Shown here: in pieces, positions 23,201 to 32,800 of the stretch
How positions within the stretch are numbered: position 1 is the stretch's first letter
Layout: every line of letters begins with the position of its first letter
DNA from: Tillandsia leiboldiana
Lineage: Eukaryota > Streptophyta > Magnoliopsida > Poales > Bromeliaceae
Length of the DNA: 64,000 nucleotides
NCBI GenBank assembly: GCA_029204045.2
Contig: CM055062.1
Location: 4,944,648 to 5,008,647 of the forward strand
Direction of reading: 5' to 3'
The notes under the pieces: model-generated
Told to the model about the DNA's origin: nothing
Seen by the model: only the letters and a program-made list of their open reading frames with translations
The model's database searches: none
Translations under genes and position numbers: made by a program

Positions 23201-24281
23201 TTCCAATAATTTTGGAAGACTGACCGTCTCCGAAAACTACAAGTCCACCAGAGATTTTCTCAAAATTTTGAAAACAGTTGTTGTCACCGGTCATGTGACG
23301 GGAACAACCGCTATCCAGATACCAAGACGAATTATCATATGCATGCAAGGAAATATTTGTAACAAGACAAGGGAAGGTTTCGACTTTGCGTACCCAAACC
23401 TTTCGAGTTTTGGTGTACGTCGGAAATGATTGTGAAGTTGATACCTTTGGTGAAAGCGTCTTGTTTGATCCATCGCTTTTCCTTGACGTCGTCGTCTTGT
23501 TTGATGAACTACCGAGGCTTTTTCCTTTCGAATAATTTGCATTTGATTTCCGAGGAATCACCCTTTTGGTAGTCGTTGCAAGGAGTGCTTGAGTTGAGCG
23601 TTTGGATCCCATCTTGCATTTTCTCCTTATGTGCCCTGCAATACCACAACGAAAACATACCTTGGTGCTTGACGATTCCAAAGAGGGGGAAGTAGGTTTG
23701 TTGTCGTTGTTTGTCGTCAATTCCGGTGTCGGAGGAGGAGATACCGACTGGGGCACAAAGACTGTCCCAACCGAACTAAAATTGTCTTCAGTTCGATTGT
23801 ATCCGAGGCCGAATTTGTTTGATTGACCAAGACCAAGAAGCTTATCCAACTTACTCCTTCCTGATGAAAATCGCTGCAAGTCATCCTTGAGTTGGAGAAT
23901 GGTCTCTGTCATTTCCAATTTTTCCTGTCGAGCCTCGCCGTTGAGCTTCAAGAAGTAATTCGCTTTGTTCACCATATCTACATAATTCTTCTCGAATTGC
24001 TCATTGGACTCTTGAAGGGAAACATTTATTTTAATCAGATTATCCATTTCCACTTCAAGAGCGTTTGAGAGAGAAGATGCCATTTTTGCTTCTTCTTCGA
24101 GATCCTGCAATCTCCCTCTCAAACTCTTGTTTTGCTTTGCCAGTTTCTTTGAATCCCTCAAAAGCTTATGGTAGGCAAGAGCAAAGTCTTCACCTTCTGA
24201 ATTATCCGATTCATTGTCCGTTGCAATTTTTTCAACAGTGGAGTTGGACAGTGACTCGGATGTATTAGCCATTAAGCACAT
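20265..24281 (-). CDS. Sirevirus (Ty1/copia) pol: gag C-terminal part, protease, integrase, RT, RNase H
   Basis: A 1338-codon open frame. Order of domains: an acidic and coiled-coil-rich N-terminal part (~1-150); a second Gag-type zinc knuckle CX2CX4HX4C (C209, C212, H217, C222); aspartic protease DSG (D323); integrase with an HHCC finger (~455-500) and catalytic triad D513, D576, E612 with spacing D-62-D-35-E; RT with YVDD (D1026, D1027); and RNase H ending near the stop. PR-IN-RT-RH is the Ty1/copia order. All catalytic residues checked are present, so the enzymes look intact. The ATG at 24281 is simply the first one after an in-frame TAG (24369-24371): the same frame runs open from gag through the TAG into this ORF, so the natural product was probably one Gag-Pol polyprotein of about 1700 residues. 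Confidence 0.9.
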   Translation of the reverse strand: MCLMANTSESLSNSTVEKIATDNESDNSEGEDFALAYHKLLRDSKKLAKQNKSLRGRLQDLEEEAKMASSLSNALEVEMDNLIKINVSLQESNEQFEKNYVDMVNKANYFLKLNGEARQEKLEMTETILQLKDDLQRFSSGRSKLDKLLGLGQSNKFGLGYNRTEDNFSSVGTVFVPQSVSPPPTPELTTNNDNKPTSPSLESSSTKVCFRCGIAGHIRRKCKMGSKRSTQALLATTTKRVIPRKSNANYSKGKSLGSSSNKTTTSRKSDGSNKTLSPKVSTSQSFPTYTKTRKVWVRKVETFPCLVTNISLHAYDNSSWYLDSGCSRHMTGDNNCFQNFEKISGGLVVFGDGQSSKIIGKGTVAIPDGPILNNVLFVDGLKTNLISISQLCDNGFSVNFSSVECIVTDKYHVFFLKGVRSENNCYVVPNKISENYNLASLNNETLWHERLGHINFKELARISNKDVVKGVPKLSLKQNIVCGGCQKGKQSRTAHKNLNHVGTNRPLELLHMDLMGPTRQPSLGGKWYIFLLVDDFSRYSWVAFLKEKADTFDSFHEICLRIMIEKNEKIIRVISDRGGEFINSKFIDFCTSNCIKYEFSAPYTPQQNGVVERKNRVVQEMARVMLHSRNLPLYFWAEAVNTAIYVINRVYLRPETLNTPYELWFCRKPNIKYFRIFGSRCYILHDSENLRKFDSRSDEGIFLGYSTNSRAYRVFNLESKTIVESINVKVDEAFHFASDKSTPDISLDDDTPVNASSHDNTSNINDASNGSSSLSDVQESSHVPSSTPLPQTLRISKDHPESNIIGDPREGVKTRRQLVCGFACYVSMIEPKNVDEALQDDYWIEAMQEELHLFERNKVWELTTPPKQRNVIGTKWIFKNKKNEDGTIIRNKACLVAQGYSQIEGIDFDETFAPVARLESIRILFAIACHFKIKLFQMDVKSAFLNGFLNEEVYVAQPKGFVDCKLPNHIFRLKKALYGLKQAPRAWYERLTKHLLEKGYTRGGADRTLFVKHYQNNFIVAQIYVDDIIFGATKDNDASKFAKTMESEFEMSMMGELTYFLGLQVKQNGEGIHLCQSKYAKELVKKFGLEDSKDFPTPMGTSNKGLGSESLSDSVDEKLYRSMIRSLLYLTASRPDISFSAGICARYQSAPKEDHLKAVKRIIRYVKGTVNFRIWYPMGTSLDIIGYSDADLAGSVDDRKSTSGACFYLGHCLVAWHSKKQNCIALSTAEAEYISAGSCSTQLIWMKSVLSDFRISATSVTVLCDNTSAINISKNPVLHSRTKHIELRYHFLRELVESNILQISYISTEDQLADILTKPLDQKRFIHLRKAIGMLSLK

Positions 24282-24368
24282 GAAGGGTGAAGATGTGGAC
24301 GCGTGGAACGCCGTTGCGTTATCTTCTTCATCACTTGACGATGACTCATTTGACGATGAGGTGTCATC

Positions 24369-25388
24369 CTAAGTGACGGCTTGCATCGCTTTCTTCTTTG
24401 ACGGATTATTATTTGGACACTCCGTTGAGATATGGCCGTACCCTCGGCACTTGAAGCATTGGACTTGTCCTTCTGAGCTTTTCTTATCCTTAGAAAAACC
24501 CTCTTGCTTTCTTGGTTTGATACTTGAAGAACCTTTGCCTTTCTTCGACTTTACGAAGGATGGAGTTTTGCTTGAGTTACCCCTTCGAAAGTTTCGGCGA
24601 AATCTTCTTGTCAGGAGAGCAAGCTGTTTCTCAAAGTCCTCCATAGATAGGTTTACGTCATCGTCTGAGGAGGATGAATCCGCGTCTTCTTCTTTTGTTG
24701 TTTTCAATACTAAACCTGAAGACTTAGAAGAGGATGCTTTTCCCGAAGAATAGTTAGTAGGAAATGTCATTTTATATGTTTGTAAAGAGCCAACTAATTC
24801 TTCTACACGGATTTCGTCCGGGTGTTTAATAGTTTCAATGGCCGTAACCTTGGATCGAAATCTTTCAGGAAGAGTTCTTAATATTTTTCTTACAACTTTA
24901 AATTCTGAAATCTTCTCTCCCAAGTTAGCACATGAGTTTACGATGTCTTGCAATCGTGTGTAATAGTCTGTGAACGATTCATTTTCTGCCATGAAAATAG
25001 AGTCAAACTTGCTCGTAAGCATTTGCAGTTTCTGAATCTTCACAAGGTTAGTTCCTTCATGTGTAACTTGAAGAACATCCCAGATTTCTTTCGCAGTCTC
25101 ACATGCCGAGACGCGAGAGAACTCAGTTTGAGACAAAGCATTAAATAGAGCATTAATCCCTTTGCCATTGTAAGAAGAAGAATCTATCTCTTCCTTGGTC
25201 CATTTCGACCTAGGTTTGATGGTGCGAACATCAGCAAGAATTTCAGTTGGATTAGACCATCCTAATTCAATTGATTGCCACACCCGTTCGTCGATGGAAA
25301 TTAAAAAGGCTTTCATCCGTACTTTCCAGTACGCATAATTTGTTCCATCGAAGAACGGAGGTCTGTTGATGTTTCCACCTTCAACCAT
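24369..25388 (-). CDS. Sirevirus gag
   Basis: A 339-residue Gag. The N-terminal FDGTNYAYWKVRMKAF region is the typical Sirevirus/copia Gag start, followed by a UBN2-type capsid core (to about residue 210), an acidic Ser-rich linker (~225-240), a basic region, and a zinc knuckle CX2CX4HX4C at C311, C314, H319, C324. The start lies 20 nt downstream of the primer site, which fixes the ATG. It ends at a TAG (24369-24371). The 29 codons after it are open and Ser/Asp/Glu-rich, and lead straight into the pol ORF in the same frame. A single nonsense mutation or a leaky stop would both explain this. Confidence 0.88.
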   Translation of the reverse strand: MVEGGNINRPPFFDGTNYAYWKVRMKAFLISIDERVWQSIELGWSNPTEILADVRTIKPRSKWTKEEIDSSSYNGKGINALFNALSQTEFSRVSACETAKEIWDVLQVTHEGTNLVKIQKLQMLTSKFDSIFMAENESFTDYYTRLQDIVNSCANLGEKISEFKVVRKILRTLPERFRSKVTAIETIKHPDEIRVEELVGSLQTYKMTFPTNYSSGKASSSKSSGLVLKTTKEEDADSSSSDDDVNLSMEDFEKQLALLTRRFRRNFRRGNSSKTPSFVKSKKGKGSSSIKPRKQEGFSKDKKSSEGQVQCFKCRGYGHISTECPNNNPSKKKAMQAVT

Positions 25389-25407
25389 TGTTTACAACCC
25401 TATTCCC

Positions 25408-25419
25408 GCTCTGATACCA
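25408..25419 (-). other. Primer-binding site, tRNA-iMet, copia element
   Basis: gctctgatacca on the + strand, the initiator-Met primer complement, 2 nt from the LTR at 25422. Confidence 0.9.
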
Positions 25420-25723
25420 CTTGTTGGGTTATGTATAATTGGATCTAAATAGGGGAAAAAACACCTAGAGGGGGGTGAATAGGTGTAAACAATAAACACT
25501 CAAAAATCTTTGCGATATAAAACCCAATGCGGAAAAATAAATAACACACAGAGATTTTTACGTGGAAAACTCCAAACCGGAGTAAAAAACCACGGGACCG
25601 ATAACACGGTGAAATCCACTAGAATTATAACACGTACAAAGGTGATATACCGTACTCACAGACGACTCAACCTTTTTCCATACGCTCCTAGTTGATCTTC
25701 TCCGCTCGCTCCGCAACGCTTCT

Positions 25724-25899
25724 CGAATCCACGATCTGCGTCCAACGCCGAATCCACGGCGTCCAACGTCGAATCCACGACGTCCGACCGAATCCACGGT
25801 CTTCACCCAGTAGCACGTCTCGAATCCACGAACGTACCTCGCTCCGAATCCACGAGAGCGGTAGCACCTTGAATCCACAAGGCCACGCGAGTCCACGCG
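25724..25899. repeat. Degenerate minisatellite with cgaatccacg core
   Basis: About eight copies of a cgaatccacg core spaced 16-32 bp apart with variable gcgtcc-like spacers, in the transcribed U5 side of the Sirevirus LTR. A shadow ORF through it is Arg-rich and not a gene. Confidence 0.8.
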
Positions 25900-26165
25900 C
25901 CGATTTTGGGAAAATCGTTGTTTTTGGGTGGTGATGATCCGCCGAATACTTAGATTAGAAATAGATCGGAAATACCATCTAAGTATTCATTAATTTGATT
26001 CTACTCAAAATCTGAGTTTGGAAAACCTAGAATCAAATTAATAAAATAGATGAAGAAACATAGAATTAAATCTAGTATTTCCTTTCTTCTCTATTTGTGG
26101 ATTTTTCTATTTCGGACGTATTTTTTCCATTTTTCGACGTACCCTAAAAGATGAATTAAAGGGTC

Positions 26166-26173
26166 TATTTATA
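26166..26173 (-). promoter_or_regulatory. TATA box of the Sirevirus LTR
   Basis: The + strand tatttata reads TATAAATA on the minus strand, directly downstream of the palindrome cluster, as expected for the U3-R junction. Confidence 0.6.
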
Positions 26174-26239
26174 GGTTAGAAACCATTGGAAGAGGATAAG
26201 AATAAAAAACTAACCTTTTCTGGAATTTTTCAGGACGGC

Positions 26240-26524
26240 GATCCGGATCGGATTTAGGCGATCCAGATTGCAGTAACGAGACAGACAGTTTCCAGAAAAA
26301 CAAAGGTTCAGGATCCGGATCGATGTGCCTGATCCGGATCGTTCATACAATTCACCAAACACCAATGTTCGGGATCCGGATTGAAGCTGCCTGATCCGGA
26401 TCGTACATAAATTACGGTAAAAACCAGTGTTCGGGATCCGGATCAAAGGAGGCTACGATCCGAATTGAATTTGCGTATGAACTAACACCCTTCGGGATCC
26501 GGATTGGAATGTCTGATCCGGATC
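26240..26524 (-). promoter_or_regulatory. Cluster of GATCCGGATC palindromes in Sirevirus U3
   Basis: Six perfect 10-bp palindromes start at 26240, 26312, 26331, 26393, 26435 and 26515, with several one-mismatch copies between them. They are arranged as pairs with about 80-bp spacing. Palindromic repeats in U3 are a known Sirevirus trait; this exact motif is my reading. Confidence 0.7.
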
Positions 26525-26751
26525 CTGAACATGTCCCATGTCCAGTTTTTGATTTTTATGCAATTAAAAATTCATCCAAGTGTTTCTACACTATAAGAAG
26601 TATTCGGATCACCAAAGATAATTAGTTAAACATACCTGATCCTTTTGAATTCTTCTTTCTTGAGATTGAGTTACAAGATCCAACCTTCTTTATCTTCAAT
26701 CTTCAAGACTTAACCGAATTCACGAAATACGCCAACTCAAATTCCGTAACA

Positions 26752-29617
26752 TAGAGACCTAACCCGAAGAATCCCGGCACCTAGCTCCGCCGCGCACCAC
26801 CGGCGGAGATCCCCTTCATCTTCCTTAGCTCCGGCGAGGTAAGATCATGCCTCTTCTCTATTTTTGATGGGTCTTGAACCCATCCAGTTATTTCCTGACG
26901 TCGAGAGAAATCCCCCTGTGAAGCCCCGAACCCTCGTGTGCTCCGGTTAACCGGCGATAGCTTCTTGGCCGCCGGAACCCTACCTTTGGCCGGATCCATG
27001 CGGGGAGTCCATCCGATCGTTGAAACCAAGATCGGCCACGTTAGAGATCTTCCTCTGGTTGACTGCAGCCGCTCCACAAAGTTTGGGGACCATCGGACGT
27101 GGATCGGGGCCGTACGTTGAGGCCCTAGATCCAGGTTGTCTTCCTCACGGCCGAGCTCCGCCGCCGCGAGTCGCCGGCGCCTTCCGCCGCCGGCCAGTGA
27201 CCCAGGTGAGCTTGTAGGATCTGTAGGAAGCTTCCTATCATGTTGCATGTGGGTTTTGACGTGGAGGTTGTGTTCTCTGTTGTTGCACCATGAAGGTAGC
27301 CCGAGCTCCACCGCCGCCGTCGCCTCCGATCGCCGGTGGGACACCCAGGTAACCTCTAAACCCCGTATTCTTGTTTTCCTTCCAAGTTAGAAGTGCCCAG
27401 GTGAAGTGTTGGCTGAGAACCAACTCGGGTTTTGGGTTGGGTACTTGTTTGCGAAGGATGCACACCAAATGTTTGATAAAATGCCACAGAGAAGAAAAAG
27501 ATGGATTTTGGCTTCGATTATAAAATGAAAGTTACTCCAAATAGTCCCCTGAGATTGATGCTCACTTCAGATCAAAGTTGATCTGTGTGGAATTGTGTTT
27601 GGAGCATTGTGTAAATTGTTAGAAAGCTGGGCCTTGGATCTGGATGATCCAGAAGATCTGGGCTGCAAATAGGGCAAGCCCCTGTGTTCCTGAGGTACCC
27701 TGAGCATGATGATCAAGTTAGTTTGCAGTAGGCACTTATAAAATGCAGAGTTATAGTGTATTCAACCTCTAAGTGTAATGTTTGGCCCAGGTTTGGTTTT
27801 GGGTTGTTTGCGAAGCCGCGAAAGTGAGCTCCCGGCTAATTTGGGGTCACTGAACGCGATGCTCGTGTTTAATTTAGGTTTTGATGAGCCGGAGAAACGA
27901 AAATGCGTATAGGCTATGTTAGTAAAGTATGTTATGGCCCGAAGTTTTCCTTGGGTTCCGTGCTGCTGCAAATGGGTGAGCGCGGTGTTCAGCAAGTCGA
28001 ATGTCACCTACTGGAAGTGACGGTTCGTAAAAATAATGTCCCGATAAAGAGAACGAGCGAAAATGGCTCTCAAAAAGCTATAAAAAGTGCGATTTCTGAA
28101 AACCCTAGGGGTCAAAATGCAATTGTAGCAATGCGTGCTGTCTAGGGCAGTGTGTACATGATTCCTAAGCTTTTCGTTAGGAAATCCAACGGCTCCAGTT
28201 GAGCGAAAATTGGTTATCGGTCCGAGAATCGGCAAAATCGTCGGTTTAACGGCTTTCGGCGCGAGTTTCACGTACTTCGATGTAAAAGAACAGTTTATAG
28301 ATGTGGTTATCCGTCCCTGATTAGTATTCGTGATCCAGGTCCTTGCAGTCTGACTCCGGCCCATGAGCCTTCTGTTGGAGTCGTTGGATCGGCCTACATT
28401 CAGGTGGGTTATCTTCGGTCTGGGCTTTATCTTTTCGGCCCTCTGTTTGCTTTAGTCCAGTCGCACACCTGTTCTTCTATTTAGCCCAGATTATGCCTAT
28501 GAGCTTTATTCTATTGATTTAGTATCCCTTGCTTATACCTGGACATATACCTGCTTGATTGGTCATTAGTTAGATGACAGTCATTAGCTCATATCTGGAC
28601 ATAGATATCATGTTTGCTTGATCACTACATAGACTTGCTTTTATTCGGATTTATATACTTCTTGGATTCCGGGTTGCATGATATGACCTATGATTGATAT
28701 ACAGACATATGCATCCCTTGTTCCTTCAGGAGTGCGGGATGTTGTAGGCGACAGGCGCACGGTCACGGACGGGTCGAGCGCCGGACGACACGCACGAGGT
28801 GGGTACTTCTCCGGGGATTTTGGGGATAGGCATATATCGATAGAAATAACATGTTTGGGCAAAGGTGAATAGTATGTTAACCATATAATTATTTAACTAA
28901 CCCTGTTGCACTGCTTTTACTTACTATTGAATATGAAGCTCTTGTTTTGCTACACGCACACCGGCGGTTTGGCCACCGCAACGGTGTGCTTTTCCGGAAA
29001 AGTGGTACGTTGACCCGTGTACCCCACGTGACGGTGACGTAATGGGGGCCCCCGTGGGTGGGGGGTGTGAGCAGTGATACCGAGGCAGGTGCTCGGTGGC
29101 CGAGGCAGGTGCTCGGCGGGGGACACCGAGGCAGGTGCACGGTGTGGTTGTCGGGAAAGGTGCCCGGATTCGCTTGGTACAGGGTTTTGTCATCGTTGAT
29201 TGTACTTTGAGGAGGACGGTTGCTCTGGTTACCGTGGTTTGCGTTACTTTTAGCCCTTTTTGCATACTATGTTATTTCTAGTCACTGGCTTCCCACTCCG
29301 TGACAGGTTCGTCCAGGGGCGAGTGCTAAGGTGCTGGTGAGGCCGCGTGAGCGATGTTCTGCTGATTCTTAGTGACTGCAGATACAGTTGACTCTTCCTC
29401 CTTTGTCATTTTGTTATTCATGTTAGCTAGATGTGGATTGCGATACCCTCGTGGGGTCGATGTGGATGTTGGACTATAGGTATAACTTTGGACGAATATG
29501 GTTCTCAATTCTCTACGTGGCCGTTTTCAAGCTACAAATAAGAAACAAAGAAATCATTGCGAAAATAATTTTCAAAACATGGGTGTCGTGTGGGCACCGT
29601 TTCCAAATTCTGTGACA
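26752..29617 (+). repeat. Left (5') LTR region of the plus-strand gypsy chromovirus, 5' part of different origin
   Basis: The last ~900 bp (about 28715-29617) are clearly homologous to the right LTR (about 36040-36915). The rest (26752-28700) has no counterpart in the right LTR: it holds a GC-rich block with ccgccgccg stretches (26760-27360), AG/GT splice-like steps after cccag at ~27206 and ~27350, then ordinary gypsy-LTR-like sequence. No ORF is credible. The true LTR start is not visible; it may lie left of the Sirevirus insertion, outside the window. It ends tgtgaca at 29617, eight nt before the primer site. Confidence 0.6.
29080..29143. repeat. Three short tandem copies of cgaggcaggtgctcgg
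   Basis: Three near-copies within the left LTR; the right LTR has two (about 36404-36449). An ordinary copy-number difference between LTRs. Confidence 0.8.
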
Positions 29618-29625
29618 GATTAAGA

Positions 29626-29637
29626 TGGTATCAGAGA
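29626..29637 (+). other. Primer-binding site, tRNA-iMet, plus-strand gypsy
   Basis: tggtatcagaga on the + strand, eight nt after the LTR end tgtgaca, confirms orientation. Confidence 0.9.
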
Positions 29638-29845
29638 CAATAACTTTAACCACAATAGTCAGGGCCCAACATCCACGGGGCGCAATACTCTAGCTACTGA
29701 TTAATGAAGTGAACATTGTGTAGACAATTGGAACGCGAGTGCTCATGGGGGTGGGAAAATTAGTATAATTCCTTTTAGTGCCAGCGCTTGAGGTGTTACT
29801 TTAGTTTAGTCCAGATGTAACCGGTTTTGTGCTTGTATTCAGATA

Positions 29846-32800
29846 ATGGCCAGAACTAGATCCACCACCGAGGACGCAGGGGCGGACGCAGCGGCGTCGG
29901 CGATCGCGGAGAACCAGCTCCTGAGGCAGCAGTTACGAGAGATGGCGGGGCAGCTGGCAACCCTTGTGGACCACGTGCGCCAACTGACCCAGCAGCAGCA
30001 GCAGCCTGCTGCGACGGTGGTAGTCGCCCAGGGCCCTCCTCCGGGGCCAACTGCACCAGCAACGGGACCGCCGGTGATGGAGGCCGAGACGGGGGCTGCC
30101 CCAGCCCGGGCCGTGGCACCCGAGGTACCGTCAGCCCAACAGACGGTGCCAGAGGTAGCCCCTTCGGCAGCAGCAGCGGGATCGACGCCGGGAACTTCAG
30201 CTAGAGGCACCCCAGTGGAGACCGGGGTGAGACCTTCTTCCTTCATGGCCGCTATTGCCACGGGGGAAGGGTCTGCTCCGCCGACTGAGCGGGATCGCGT
30301 GCGCGCCAACCTAGCAGACTTCAAGAAGTACGACCCGCCGACGTTTGAGGGGGAGACGACGGACCCCTGGGTCATGGAGAAGTGGGTGGACACAATGGAG
30401 AAGCTGTTTGAAGACTTACTGATGGAAGAACACGAGCGGGCTCCCCTGACCGTCCACTTTCTCGAGGGGAACGCCCGCATCTGGTGGAAGACGGTACGCC
30501 CTGACTCCGCAAAGGGTACCACCCTCCCATCGTGGACCACCTTTAAGCGAGAGTTGTTCGGGGCGTTCTTCACCAACAGCGTCAAGAAACAACTAGAAGA
30601 TGATCTGAACCAGATCAGGCAGGGAAACCGAACCGTCATGGAATACCAGCGGGAGTTCATGAGACTGGCGAACTGCGTCCCTTTCGTCATACGGGACGAG
30701 TCTCACAAGGCCCAACTGTTCGTGGACGGACTGCGTAGTGACATCTTTCAAGTGGTGGACGCGGCGGATTTCCATACCTTCCAAAAGGTGGTTGACCGGG
30801 CCACCATTGTGGAGCGTGGCTTTGCCGTTACACGCGCTCGAGGGGATGGCCCTTCTCGGCAGGAGGACAGGAAGCGGTCTCAGCCATTTTCCGGGGAAGG
30901 CTCTTCCGGTGGGAGTCGACCCTCCAAACGGTGGAGGCCCCAGCAAAGGACTAGGAGCGCACCTTCGGGAGGACAGAGATCAGACAATAGGCCTTGCGTT
31001 ATCTGCGGCGGGGCACATCGGGTGACAGAATGCTCCAAGAGGCAAGACCACTGTTTCCGATGTGGAAAGCAGGGGCACTTTCGCTCCAACTGCCCCACGA
31101 ACCAAGGAGCAGCATCTTCGGCAGCTTCCATGCCAGCACCACAGCATGCGGGGCGAGGAAAAGCCCCGATGTCATCGGCCCCCAGATTTCCGGCACCTAG
31201 ATCAGCAGGGGAAGGACCACCACAATCTGGAGGCAGGGTCTATTCGATGGCCTACCAGCAGGCAGACCCACCCGAGGATGTCGTGGCGGGTATCACTCTC
31301 ATTTCGGTTTACCGTGCTAGAACTCTTTTCGATACCGGAGCAACCCACTCCTTTATATCTTGCGACTTTGTATTATCACATGGTTTTGTGGAGAGGCCCC
31401 TACCCAGCTTGTTGTCAGTCCTTACCGCGGGGGGGCCTTTAGAGGCCCGCAACTTAGTACCTTCCTGCCCAATAAAGTTGGGGAGGCTTTCTTGTCCATG
31501 GGATTTGGTGGTCATTCCATTAAAGGAGTACGATGTGGTGCTTGGAATGGATTGGCTCACCATGTATCGGGCGGTGATTGACTGCGAGAAGCGCCAGGTG
31601 CAACTGCAGTACCCAGGGTTTCCAGAGAACGTCTACCTAGCATGCAAGAGCATCTCCTTTTCCACCATCATTCCAGCATCGCGAGCCAGAAAACTGATCG
31701 AGGGAGGGTGCGTGGCCTACTTGGCGTCGGTGGACTTGGCCACTAGACCCTCTGCGACTCTCTCCGACATCCCGGTCGTGAGGGACTTCCCGGATGTGTT
31801 CCCTACCGAACTGTCGGGGATGCCCCCCGAACGGGAGGTTGTTTTCCCGATCGAGCTTCTACCCGGCACTCGACCGATCACGAAGGCCCCCTATAGAATG
31901 GCCTTCGCAGAACTAAAGGAACTTAAGGCGCAGCTTGAAGACCTCCTGGATAAAGGATTTATCAGACCGAGTGTGTCACCTTGGGGCGCGCCGGTACTCT
32001 TTGTACGGAAGAAGGATGGGAGCTTGCGGCTGTGCATCGACTACCGGGAAATAAACAAAGCCACAGTGAAGAACAAGTACCCCTTACCCAGGATTGATGA
32101 CCTTTTTGATCAACTGCGGGGAGCAACGGTCTTCTCAAAGATTGTCCTGCAATCAGGCTACCACCAGCTCAGAGTTCAAGACGAGGATATTCCGAAGACG
32201 ACTTTCCGGACTCGGTATGGCCACTACGAGTTTACTGTAATGCCGTTCGGGCTGACTAACGCCCCAGCGGTATTTATGGACATGATGAACCGAGTTTTTA
32301 GACCCTTCATGGATCAGTTCGTAGTGGTCTTCATCGACGACATCCTGATCTACTCACTCACCGACGAGGAGCACGAGGAGCATCTACGGATCGTTCTGCA
32401 GACTCTCAGGGACCATAGGCTGTTTGCCAAACTTAAGAAGTGCGAGTTTTGGCTTCGCGAGGTGGGATTTCTGGGGCACATCATTTCAGCAGCAGGAATC
32501 GCAGTGGATCCCAAGAAAGTGGAGTCGGTGACGGACTGGCCCCAACCGACCACAGTAACGGAAATCCGCAGCTTCCTGGGCCTCGCGGGATATTATAGAC
32601 ATTTCATCGAGGGCTTCTCGAAAATTGCGACCCCTCTAAACCGCCTGACCCGGAAAGGAGAAAAGTTTATTTGGACGGCCCAATGCCAAGAAAGTTTTGA
32701 AGAACTCAAGAAGAGGTTAACAAGAGCGCATGTGCTTGCATTACCGACACCCGTGGGAGACTACGAGGTTTACTGCGATGCATCGCGGATAGGATTGGGG

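Larger units (their letters stand above)
25422..26751 (-). repeat. Sirevirus 5' LTR, 1.33 kb
   Basis: Begins TGTTGGG and ends TAACA on the + strand; the terminus with cacctagaggggggtgaat close by is typical of Sirevirus LTRs. On the minus strand it reads U3 with a palindrome cluster (26240-26524), TATA (26166-26173), then R-U5 with a minisatellite (25724-25899). The right boundary at 26751 is inferred from TAACA and from the switch to gypsy-type sequence; 26752-26756 (tagag) would be the target duplication, but its partner is outside or lost. Confidence 0.75.

Noticed and set aside
26760..27400. Possible host exon with splice-like cccag/gtgagc steps before the gypsy
   Set aside because: No supported reading frame; location and GC-rich style fit an LTR leader.
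29839..30690. 283-codon minus-strand ORF opposite the gypsy gag
   Set aside because: Shadow of the confirmed plus-strand gag-pol; composition mirrors the codons opposite.
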